From the NCBI GenBank assembly GCA_050945895.1, contig JBMNTU010000071.1, positions 1 to 12,277 on the forward strand: a DNA stretch of 12,277 nt, read 5' to 3'. Below are positions 1-6,045 of this stretch, piece after piece; position 1 is the first letter of the stretch, and each line of letters begins with the position of its first letter. Made by a program: the position numbers and the translations under genes. The DNA comes from JBMNTU01 sp050945895 (GTDB taxonomy: Bacteria; Bacillota; Clostridia; Christensenellales; Christensenellaceae). The notes below the pieces were generated by a model. The model saw only the letters and a list, made by a program, of their open reading frames with translations, did no database searches and had not been told where the DNA came from.

Positions 1-588
1 ATTCGCAACCGGCAAAACCGGAATAGATACGGCTTCGATAACAAACCTCTGGGAACCGACCTTTTAAAGGCGATCGGTTTTTCCGCTCTTGTTATCATAT
101 TCGTGTATTTTATGAACGATTACCAGGGAATACCTGTGCCTGTCGCTCTGCTTTTCGTACTTGTACTGGTGCTTACGTTCATCGCAGAAAAAACTGTTTT
201 TGGGCGCAGTATATACGCAATTGGCGGCAATGTAGAAGCCGTGCGCTATGCGGGTATCAATGTTGAAAAGAATACGATGGTTGTATACGTTGTCAGCGGT
301 ATTACCGCGGCAATCGCGGGTATCGTGCTGACTGCGCGGCAGGCGGCCGGCCTTCCGTCCAGCGGCCAGAACATGGAGCTCGACGGAATCGCATCGGCTG
401 TTATCGGCGGCGCAAGCATGTCCGGCGGTATAGGCCGGGTATACGGTGCAATCATTGGTGCGCTGATGATGGCCACCATCGATAACGGTATGGCTATGCT
501 CAATATGGAAACATTCTGGCAGTATATCGTCAAGGGCGGAATCCTTGTTGCTGCCGTTCTGTTCGATGTCAAATCCAAGAGTAAATAA
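1..588 (+). CDS. Sugar ABC transporter permease, XylH/RbsC-type (5' truncated by window edge)
   Basis: The reading frame is open from base 1 to the TAA at 586-588, giving 195 C-terminal residues; the start lies outside the window. It is an inner-membrane permease of the BPD_transp_2 family, which works with a periplasmic-type binding protein and an ATPase to import a monosaccharide or cyclitol. A basic loop (RNRQNRNRYGF) opens the visible part. Hydrophobic segments follow, including one rich in VLLFVLVLVLTF. The family hallmark loop FGRSIYAIGGNVEAVRYAGI comes next, then the Gly-rich stretch AVIGGASMSGGIGRVYGAIIGAL and the closing FWQYIVKGGILVAAVLFDV. These match the C-terminal half of XylH-type permeases closely. 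The dehydrogenase gene starts 23 bases after the stop, so the two are probably one operon. Substrate cannot be read from the permease; the neighbour suggests inositol or a related cyclitol, while xylose is the default annotation for this subfamily. Confidence 0.9.
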   Translation: MRNRQNRNRYGFDNKPLGTDLLKAIGFSALVIIFVYFMNDYQGIPVPVALLFVLVLVLTFIAEKTVFGRSIYAIGGNVEAVRYAGINVEKNTMVVYVVSGITAAIAGIVLTARQAAGLPSSGQNMELDGIASAVIGGASMSGGIGRVYGAIIGALMMATIDNGMAMLNMETFWQYIVKGGILVAAVLFDVKSKSK

Positions 589-611
589 TACATTAAAAGG
601 AGACACCATTT

Positions 612-1787
612 ATGCGAGGATTACAGATTACCGCGGAATTCAAGCCGCGCGACGGATTTACACCCAGCCCCAAAGAGCTCGAAAAGAAAATGGCGATAGA
701 CGGCAACAAAATTTGGTATAACCCCCAAATGGCAATTGTGGAAGTGCCAAAGCCCGAGCCCAAAGATGACGAGGTTCTTTTGAAGGTAGATTCGGCGGGC
801 GTTTGCGGGTCGGATACAAACTTCCTTGGCAGCGACGAAGATAACTACGTCAAATACGGCGGTCATTGTGCGTTCCCCTGCATTGTGGGGCACGAATTCA
901 GCGGCGAGGTGGAAGCAGTTGGCAAAAATGTACGGTCGATCAAACCAGGCGACCTGATCGTTGCCCAAACCATGAGCTGGTGCGGGGAATGCCCCGCCTG
1001 CCGCAAGGGCATGTTCAACCAATGCGAAGACCTTGAGGAAATTGGGTTTACGCAGGACGGCGGCTTCGGCCAGTACCTCGTTGCCAAAGAAAAGCTGTGC
1101 TTTAAGGTAGACAAGCTTGTGGACGTATACGGCAGCAAGGAAAAAGCCCTTGAGGCTGCGGCACTGATCGAGCCTGCGGCAGTTGCGTATTTTGGCCTTA
1201 TTACGCGCGGCGGCGGCTTCGAACCCGGCTCGTTCGTTGCAGTGCACGGCTGTGGTCCGGTGGGCCTCTCTGCCGTAGGTATTGCGCATGCGGCAGGCGC
1301 TGCCAAAGTCATTGCGTTCGATATGTTCAACGAGCGGCTGGAGATTGCCAAAAAAATGGGCGCAGACGTAGTCTACAACCCCGGCGAGCTTCGAAAGGCC
1401 GGAAAATCTTCCTCTATAGCAATTATGGAAGAAACGGGCGGCCATGGCTGCGACTTCCAGGTGGAGGCGACGGAAAACCCCAACAATACCATCCCTGAAA
1501 TCGAAAAAACGCTTGCGATTGGGGCAACCGTTGCACAAATCGGCATTGCCATTCCCAAGACCTCGCTTACTACATACGATTTCCAGATGAAAGCGGCACG
1601 CTATTCTTTCTCCTTGGGCAGCTCGGGCCATGGCATATGGGAAAACGTCATCCGTATGATCGCCTATGGACGGCTGGACGTTCGCAATATCATTTACAAA
1701 ACATATGGTCTGGACGACGCTATAAAGGCAATCGAAGAAGCCAAAAACGGCGCGCCCGGCAAGATTCTGATTAAGCCGAACATGTAA
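612..1787 (+). CDS. Zinc-dependent medium-chain dehydrogenase, scyllo-inosose 3-dehydrogenase-like
   Basis: A 391-residue MDR-superfamily NAD(P)-dependent polyol/cyclitol dehydrogenase, cytosolic. The catalytic zinc site is seen as C65 (GVCGSD), H94-E95 (GHE) and E187 (IEP). The structural zinc cysteines are C124, C127, C130 and C138. The nucleotide-binding loop GCGPVG is at 213-218, and D237 at the end of the second Rossmann strand favours NAD over NADP. The long N-terminus (about 45 residues before the usual MDR start, with a K-x-W/Y-x-x-P pattern), the RGGG loop at 199-202 and the GSSGHG motif near 340 resemble, from memory, the Thermotoga scyllo-inosose 3-dehydrogenase (IolM type, second step of a non-Bacillus inositol route). 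The start is supported by AAAAGGAGA at 595-603, eight bases upstream. It lies in an operon with the sugar permease and is followed by a terminator. MDR identity is near certain; the substrate is inference, and sorbitol- or threonine-type dehydrogenase are alternatives. Confidence 0.88.
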   Translation: MRGLQITAEFKPRDGFTPSPKELEKKMAIDGNKIWYNPQMAIVEVPKPEPKDDEVLLKVDSAGVCGSDTNFLGSDEDNYVKYGGHCAFPCIVGHEFSGEVEAVGKNVRSIKPGDLIVAQTMSWCGECPACRKGMFNQCEDLEEIGFTQDGGFGQYLVAKEKLCFKVDKLVDVYGSKEKALEAAALIEPAAVAYFGLITRGGGFEPGSFVAVHGCGPVGLSAVGIAHAAGAAKVIAFDMFNERLEIAKKMGADVVYNPGELRKAGKSSSIAIMEETGGHGCDFQVEATENPNNTIPEIEKTLAIGATVAQIGIAIPKTSLTTYDFQMKAARYSFSLGSSGHGIWENVIRMIAYGRLDVRNIIYKTYGLDDAIKAIEEAKNGAPGKILIKPNM

Positions 1788-1812
1788 TTGCAATCACATA
1801 TTTTTTTCTGAG

Positions 1813-1844
1813 AGGCCTGCTGCAACATGCGGGCCTTTTCTTTT
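1813..1844 (+). terminator. Rho-independent terminator of the sugar/cyclitol operon
   Basis: An 8-bp stem (AGGCCTGC at 1813-1820 with GCGGGCCT at 1829-1836, one G-U pair) closes an 8-base loop and runs into a T-rich tract to 1844. It lies 25 bases after the dehydrogenase stop and separates that operon from the next promoter. Confidence 0.8.
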
Positions 1845-1881
1845 GAAAAAATTAATTCACCGTTTGTTTACGCATTTATCA

Positions 1882-1910
1882 TTGACAAGTTCCCTTACTC
1901 AATTTAAAAT
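1882..1910 (+). promoter_or_regulatory. Sigma-A type promoter of the DUF3795-GntR operon
   Basis: TTGACA at 1882-1887 and TAAAAT at 1905-1910 are separated by exactly 17 bases, close to consensus (6/6 and 5/6). The predicted transcription start, around 1917, falls inside the inverted repeat at 1916-1936, so a bound repressor would block initiation. Confidence 0.8.
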
Positions 1911-1915
1911 GAAGA

Positions 1916-1936
1916 TGTATTAGTACAGCTAATACA
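1916..1936. promoter_or_regulatory. Operator, perfect 8+8 inverted repeat (probable YtrA-type GntR site)
   Basis: TGTATTAG (1916-1923) and CTAATACA (1929-1936) are exact reverse complements around a 5-base spacer. The repeat sits just downstream of the -10 box, where a repressor would act. The operon it controls encodes a YtrA-subfamily GntR regulator, and A/T-rich TGTA..TACA palindromes are usual for that subfamily, so autoregulation is inferred. I saw no second copy in the window. Confidence 0.7.
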
Positions 1937-1966
1937 CAACTTTTATGAAGGGTAAATGCGCCGGTT

Positions 1967-2266
1967 ATGGCAGAATCCAGATGCGGGCTGTTATGCAAAC
2001 AATGTGAATATAAAACCCAGGGCTGCCCGGGTTGTCTGGCAATCAAAAAGCCGTTTTGGGGCGAAAAATGCCCTGTCAAAAATTGTTGTGAGGCAAATGC
2101 GCACGACCATTGCGGGCAATGCCCGGATTTTCCGTGCAGCCTTCTGATCCAGTTTGCGTACGACCGCAAGCAGGGAGACGGCGGAAAGCGGCTGCGCCAC
2201 TGCCTGATCTGGGTCACAAGTGAGCCGGCCAAAAAAATTACGAGGTGGAAATTTTTTAAGAGGTAG
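1967..2266 (+). CDS. Small Cys-rich DUF3795-type protein, probable metal-binding
   Basis: A 99-residue soluble protein with 12 cysteines: C6, C10, C13, C20, C23, C35, C40, C41, C49, C52, C57 and C79. The order CGLLCxxC, then GCPGC, then CPVKNCC, then HCGQCPDFPC is the pattern of DUF3795 proteins, a family of unknown function thought to bind zinc or another metal. The tail is basic (KKITRWKFFKR). There is no signal peptide or membrane segment. The ATG at 1967 is the only usable start after an in-frame TGA at 1946-1948; a purine-rich site (GAAGGG, 1947-1952) lies rather far upstream, so translation may be modest. It is the first gene of an operon, 27 bases before the GntR gene, behind a strong promoter and operator. 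No reaction can be assigned. A role linked to what the repressor senses is possible but only inferred. Confidence 0.82.
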   Translation: MAESRCGLLCKQCEYKTQGCPGCLAIKKPFWGEKCPVKNCCEANAHDHCGQCPDFPCSLLIQFAYDRKQGDGGKRLRHCLIWVTSEPAKKITRWKFFKR

Positions 2267-2293
2267 CGCTTTATAGCGAGCGCAAGAGGAAGT

Positions 2294-2662
2294 ATGTTAA
2301 TCAAACTGGACCCTGCGTCCAAAAAACCAATTTATGAGCAAATTGTTGATGGCGTCAAAACACTTGTAATGACGTCTAAGCTACATGCGCACGAACAGGT
2401 GACCTCTGTGCGCAAGCTGGCAAAAGAGCTTGGCATCAACCCAAATACCGTGCAAAAGGCGTATGCCCTCCTGGAAAAAGAAGGGTTGCTTTATTCCGTC
2501 GCAGGCAAGGGCGATTTTGTCGCCGACAACGTTGCAAAAATCAAGGACTTAAAGAAGGCCCAAATTAAGGAAATGTTTGAGGCCGCAACAATCGAAGCGC
2601 GCGACGCCGGTATGTGGATCGATGAAATTTTCACGCTAATCGACGATGCCTATTCCCGTTAA
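2294..2662 (+). CDS. YtrA-subfamily GntR transcriptional regulator
   Basis: A 122-residue DNA-binding repressor. The N-terminal winged helix-turn-helix begins with the typical KPIYEQIVDGVK helix (11-22). The recognition part is SVRKLAKELGINPNTVQKAY (38-57), followed by the wing EGLLYSVAGKGDFVA (63-77). Only about 45 further residues follow, forming helices and no ligand-binding domain; this short C-terminus defines the YtrA subfamily, which dimerises through it. The purine run AAGAGGAAG upstream is close to the ATG but no better start exists in frame. YtrA regulators usually sit in front of an ABC-transporter operon that they repress; here the partner is a DUF3795 protein and the next gene is on the opposite strand. 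It very likely represses its own operon through the inverted repeat at 1916-1936. Confidence 0.9.
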   Translation: MLIKLDPASKKPIYEQIVDGVKTLVMTSKLHAHEQVTSVRKLAKELGINPNTVQKAYALLEKEGLLYSVAGKGDFVADNVAKIKDLKKAQIKEMFEAATIEARDAGMWIDEIFTLIDDAYSR

Positions 2663-2675
2663 CAGCTGGTGCTGC

Positions 2676-4028
2676 CTATTCGCTTAAATGCGCATACCCA
2701 AGCCGCTTCGTTTTGTGCGGTTCTTTTTTTGTTTCACGGCGCAAAAGCCATATCGAAAGCACCAGCGTCAGTGTTTCTGTAACCGTCATGGTCCACCATA
2801 TCCCCTGTCCGCCAAACAGCAGCGTCAAAACAAACAGGCTGAGCGCAAGCAGCACGATGCTTCTTGACAGCGAAATAACAATGGCGCTTTTTGGCCGCTC
2901 CAACGCCGTCAGGTAACCGCCCGCCACAATATTGAAGCCTGCCAGCAGAAAAGAAATACTGTAAATACGCAGCGCCCATATGGAGTATTCTACAAGCACG
3001 CGGTCTCCGTTTGGAATAAACGCCGCCGTCACCGGCTTTGCAAAGGCCAGGCAAATCAAAAATGCACACACCGATACAAACAGTACAGACCGTACTGCAT
3101 ACTTCAAAAGCTGCCTGTGCTTTTTTTCGTCCCCGCATCCATGCGCATAGCTCACCAGCGGCTGCATCCCCTGTGATATCCCTGCCATCGTCATAATGAC
3201 GATGTTGCCGATGTACGATATAATTGTATAAGTAACAATTCCCTCCACGCCAATGAATTGCAATATCGCCCGGTTGAACAAAAACACTGCCACGCCTACC
3301 GAAAGCTCTGTTAGGCTGTCGGACACTCCAATAGGAATAATCCTCCGGTATACACGGAAGTTGAATCGGAACCGGCAAAACCGGAACTTGCCGCGCTTCT
3401 TTAAAAAGTGTATGATATATACCAGCATAACAACGGTTTGGGAGATGCCTGTCGCCACTGCCGCGCCAAACACGCCCAAGTGGAAAACGAATACAAAGAG
3501 GTAGTCGAGCGCACAATTCAGCAGTGCCCCTACCGTTACTGCTATCATGGCAAGCCTCGGAAATCCGTCAGTTTTTACCAGTATCTCCAGCGAGTAAGAA
3601 ACCATGATGCTGATGCAAAACGGCACGATACCTGTCATGTATTCGCGCATATAGGCTGCCGTTTCGGGCGTCGCCCCCAAAAACAAGATAATTTGGTCCA
3701 TACAGCAAAGCACCAAGGCCATAACGGCTATGCCCGCGACCAGCAGCAAGACAGTGTTTTGCGAAAAGAGGCGGTTCGCTTGCTGCTGTTTTTGCTGGCC
3801 GGACAAAATGGCGCAAACGGTGGACGTTCCCACCGCAAATAGGATGGCAACAGCAAACAAAAGCTGCATAAACGGCATGCACAGGTTGACGGCAGAAAGA
3901 GCCATCTCCCCCACGCCGCGTGCCACAAACAGGCCGTCCACCATCATATATAGCGAGAATACCCAAAGCGAAAGCACGGTGGGTATGCAGTAGTGTAAAA
4001 ATTGTTTGAAAAGCGGTTTTTGATCCAT
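2676..4028 (-). CDS. MATE-family multidrug efflux pump, MepA-like
   Basis: A 450-residue integral membrane antiporter, about 12 hydrophobic segments, that expels drugs or cationic compounds using Na+ or H+ gradients. It begins MDQKPLFKQF and has the MATE opening pattern PTVLSLWVFSLYMMVDGLFVARGVG (split by the membrane helix start), an AxxxA-rich second segment, and the mid-protein signature GISQGMQPLVSYAHGCG, typical of MepA-type members. An Arg/Lys-rich cytoplasmic loop (KKRGKFRFCRFRFNFRVYRR) separates the halves. The frame stays open up to a TTG at 4082, but that TTG is the -35 box of the gene's own promoter, and the first ATG after the -10 box is at 4028, preceded by GGTGGGGGAA. The gene is divergent from a BmrR-like MerR activator that probably turns it on when drug is present. 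It converges on the GntR gene with 13 bases between stops. The substrate is unknown. Confidence 0.92.
   Translation of the reverse strand: MDQKPLFKQFLHYCIPTVLSLWVFSLYMMVDGLFVARGVGEMALSAVNLCMPFMQLLFAVAILFAVGTSTVCAILSGQQKQQQANRLFSQNTVLLLVAGIAVMALVLCCMDQIILFLGATPETAAYMREYMTGIVPFCISIMVSYSLEILVKTDGFPRLAMIAVTVGALLNCALDYLFVFVFHLGVFGAAVATGISQTVVMLVYIIHFLKKRGKFRFCRFRFNFRVYRRIIPIGVSDSLTELSVGVAVFLFNRAILQFIGVEGIVTYTIISYIGNIVIMTMAGISQGMQPLVSYAHGCGDEKKHRQLLKYAVRSVLFVSVCAFLICLAFAKPVTAAFIPNGDRVLVEYSIWALRIYSISFLLAGFNIVAGGYLTALERPKSAIVISLSRSIVLLALSLFVLTLLFGGQGIWWTMTVTETLTLVLSIWLLRRETKKEPHKTKRLGYAHLSE
2701..2730 (+). terminator. Possible terminator of the DUF3795-GntR operon
   Basis: AGCCGC (2701-2706) pairs with GCGGTT (2717-2722, one G-U pair) around a 10-base loop and is followed by TTC and seven Ts. 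It lies 39 bases after the GntR stop, inside the 3' end of the convergent MATE gene. The stem is short, so strength is uncertain. Confidence 0.5.
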
Positions 4029-4051
4029 AGCCGAATATTCCCCCACCAGGC

Positions 4052-4082
4052 AGTGTAGACTATGGAACCGTTCCAAGGTCAA
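4052..4082 (-). promoter_or_regulatory. MerR-activated promoter and operator of the MATE gene
   Basis: Read on the minus strand, TTGACC (4082-4077) and TACACT (4057-4052) are 19 bases apart, the overlong spacing that MerR-family activators correct by twisting DNA. The spacer holds the dyad TGGAAC-G-GTTCCA, flanked by GAC and GTC arms that are also complementary two bases further out. The site ends 17 bases before the merR-type start codon, so the regulator probably controls its own synthesis too. Confidence 0.88.
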
Positions 4083-4099
4083 GCTTTTTTGAGGGAAAT

Positions 4100-4879
4100 A
4101 TGAAAAATTACTTTCGAATAAACGAAATTTCCAAGCTATACGGCATCAGCCCGGATACGCTCCGTTATTACGAAAAGCTGGGCCTGCTTTCTCCTGCGCG
4201 CAGCGAAAACGGCTACCGGCTATATGGGCTAAAGGACATGTGGCGGCTGAATGTCATCCGCGACTTGCGCGCGCTCGATATCCCTATGGAAAGCATCCGC
4301 GCCTACCTAATAAACAGGAGTACCAGTACAACGCACGAGCTCCTCACGCGCGAGCTCAGCCTGCTCGACACCCAGATTGAAAACCTAACCCGCCTGAAAA
4401 ACGACGTAAAAACCCGTTTGCAAACGATCGACCGCGCGCTTTCGCAGCCGTGCGGCGTAATAGAGCAAGCTTTTTTTAGTGAGCGGCGTTACTTTTCCAT
4501 CCGCGAAGGCTACACCGAGGACGAACAGATGGATATGCTTATCCGCCGGCTTTTGAACCGCACAAAGGAATACTCTGTCATTGGCAACAACCGGATCGGT
4601 TCTTTTGTTTCGCCCGACCAAAAAAGCAGCATACCCTACACCGGCGTGTTTATGATCAGCAAAAACGGCAACGAAGTTTTTCCGGCAGGCACCTATCTGA
4701 CTGTAACGCACAAGGGCGATATAAACGAAAACAGCAGGTACATTCCCCTGCTGTTTGAATATGCCAGCGCAAACGGGCTTACTCCGATCGGCGAACTCAT
4801 CGAGCTGCTGTGGGTAGATATCCATACCGCCTCCGACAGGCGCGAGCACCTGACAGAGCTTCAGCTGTTTGTAGAATAG
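4100..4879 (+). CDS. MerR-family activator with C-terminal effector-binding domain, BmrR-like
   Basis: A 259-residue transcription activator. Residues 4-72 form the MerR winged helix: FRINEISKLYGISPDTLRYY (5-24), then EKLGLLSP and the wing motif NGYRLY (37-42). A long dimerisation coiled coil runs from about 78 to 114 (LLTRELSLLDTQIENLTRLK). From about 120 to the end there is a GyrI/BmrR-like ligand domain, with FSERRYFSIREGY at its entry and an acidic ELIELLWVDIHTASD segment (232-246) comparable to the drug-binding part of BmrR. It lacks the cysteine pattern of metal sensors, so an organic, probably cationic, ligand is expected. The ATG at 4100 follows GAGGG with good spacing. It is divergent from the MATE pump, whose 19-bp-spacer promoter lies between the two. 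This arrangement points to drug-induced activation of the pump. Confidence 0.92.
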   Translation: MKNYFRINEISKLYGISPDTLRYYEKLGLLSPARSENGYRLYGLKDMWRLNVIRDLRALDIPMESIRAYLINRSTSTTHELLTRELSLLDTQIENLTRLKNDVKTRLQTIDRALSQPCGVIEQAFFSERRYFSIREGYTEDEQMDMLIRRLLNRTKEYSVIGNNRIGSFVSPDQKSSIPYTGVFMISKNGNEVFPAGTYLTVTHKGDINENSRYIPLLFEYASANGLTPIGELIELLWVDIHTASDRREHLTELQLFVE

Positions 4880-4882
4880 GCA

Positions 4883-5956
4883 TTATGCCATACAGAACAC
4901 AACCTTGTTTCTTCCGCTTCCTTTTGCATCGTACAGGCATTCGTCCGCTTTTTCAATACAGTCCTTAATTGTAGACCTTTTCCCGGCGCAAACGCCGCCA
5001 ATGCTGATGGTAACAGGAATATTGTTGTCCTCCGTTACCAGCGGCGTTTTTCCTACATCGCTGCAAAGCGATTCCAGCAATGCCGCCACCTCTTCCGCAT
5101 CCGATGTTTTGAGTACAAGCAAAAACTCTTCCCCGCCCCAGCGGTATAAAAGCGCCCCTGGCGGCATACCTTCCTGCATTCTCTCTACTACATGGCAAAG
5201 CATCTTGTCTCCCACCATATGCCCATACTCGTCATTCACCTTCTTAAAAAAATCGAGGTCGGCCATCGCAAACGACAATCCGTGTGCACTGCTGTCCAGT
5301 TCCCCAAAATGTGAGAGCAGCGCATGCCGGTTGTATGCGCCTGTCAGCGGATCGGTAAAGGCAAACTCCGCAAGCTTTTTACTACTTTCCATCAATTGTT
5401 TCTGCGTTTTCGAACGTACCATTTCCGAAAGATTGACGCACAAAGTAACAAAAAGCACGGCAATCGGGAACATGATTCGAAAAGACAGCGAATACTCTGT
5501 CCTCAAATAATAATACAGCGGCGAATGGAGCAACAGAAAAATCAACGCGATCAGTACACCGCTGTATATCCTGCTCCCCCTCGAATCCACCACCATAACC
5601 GCAATATTCGGAATGATAAAGACCCAAATATAGCTTAAACCGTCCACCCCGCCGGTATATAGCAAAAACACCGTCATACAAAGTGCCATTACTCCAAATG
5701 CCCACGCAACCGCCGGCAAATACTCCAAGTTCATAAATTGCAATATAAAAAGCGTGATGCACGTTCCCGCAAAAATCAACGATGGGATCGTCATTACCAT
5801 CCGCTCGGCATAATTCATAATCAGCATCATAATAAAAAAGAAGAACGTTGCCAGCGTAAAGATAATCGTATTCATCCGCAAGCGCTTTCTGTCATCTGAA
5901 CAGACCTCATCCCATGTGTGTAAATGATTTTTTAGAAATGTCCTGCCTTTATTCAT
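4883..5956 (-). CDS. Membrane-anchored GGDEF diguanylate cyclase
   Basis: A 357-residue protein that makes the second messenger c-di-GMP from two GTP. About six hydrophobic segments fill residues 28-175, without a recognisable extracellular sensor domain. A short linker leads to the GGDEF domain, which starts at FTDPLTGAYNR. The metal and substrate residues are present in MADLDFFKKVNDEYGHMVGD, and the signature is an intact GGEEF in LLYRWGGEEFLLVL, so activity is expected. The inhibitory RxxD site that should lie just before LLYRW is absent (PPGA there). I chose the ATG at 5956, preceded by GGTGGATCAAT; the upstream GTG at 6004 lies before the -10 box. Its stop is 3 bases from the convergent merR-type stop. 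No EAL domain is present and the signal sensed is unknown. Confidence 0.92.
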   Translation of the reverse strand: MNKGRTFLKNHLHTWDEVCSDDRKRLRMNTIIFTLATFFFFIMMLIMNYAERMVMTIPSLIFAGTCITLFILQFMNLEYLPAVAWAFGVMALCMTVFLLYTGGVDGLSYIWVFIIPNIAVMVVDSRGSRIYSGVLIALIFLLLHSPLYYYLRTEYSLSFRIMFPIAVLFVTLCVNLSEMVRSKTQKQLMESSKKLAEFAFTDPLTGAYNRHALLSHFGELDSSAHGLSFAMADLDFFKKVNDEYGHMVGDKMLCHVVERMQEGMPPGALLYRWGGEEFLLVLKTSDAEEVAALLESLCSDVGKTPLVTEDNNIPVTISIGGVCAGKRSTIKDCIEKADECLYDAKGSGRNKVVFCMA

Positions 5957-5986
5957 ATTGATCCACCATTTATTATTTGCTACAGT

Positions 5987-5995
5987 ATTATAGCA
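5987..5995 (-). promoter_or_regulatory. Extended -10 promoter of the diguanylate cyclase gene
   Basis: On the minus strand TGCTATAAT (5995-5987) is a perfect extended -10 element. No good -35 box is visible. The predicted start, near 5980, gives a leader of about 24 bases before the ATG at 5956 and excludes the GTG at 6004. Confidence 0.6.
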
Positions 5996-6045
5996 TATGC
6001 CCACTGCATTTTATACGATAATTTGTATTATATATACCTGCTTTC

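Noticed and set aside
64..609. Long minus-strand open frame opposite the permease gene
   Set aside because: Overlaps an unmistakable transporter gene, has no ribosome site and gives a low-complexity His/Asp/Arg-rich product without family resemblance. The similar long antisense frames at 621-1793, 2734-3516 and 11702-12208 were rejected for the same reason.
1845..1966. Remnant of an ABC transporter or mobile element beside the YtrA-type operon
   Set aside because: The interval holds only the promoter and operator; no transporter or transposase fragments or flanking repeats were found.
4029..4082. N-terminal extension of the MATE pump from TTG at 4082
   Set aside because: The TTG is the -35 box of the gene's own MerR-type promoter, so it cannot be in the mRNA made from that promoter.
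4878..4888. Palindrome GGCATTATGCC at the convergent merR/diguanylate cyclase ends, considered as a terminator
   Set aside because: The stem is five pairs with a one-base loop and no T tract on either side, so it cannot form a normal terminator.
5957..6004. Longer diguanylate cyclase starting at GTG 6004
   Set aside because: It lies upstream of a perfect extended -10 and lacks a ribosome site; the ATG at 5956 has one.
5957..6045. c-di-GMP or other riboswitch in the leader of the diguanylate cyclase
   Set aside because: The gap is only 89 bases, A/T-rich, with no recognisable aptamer core and a promoter placed close to the start codon.
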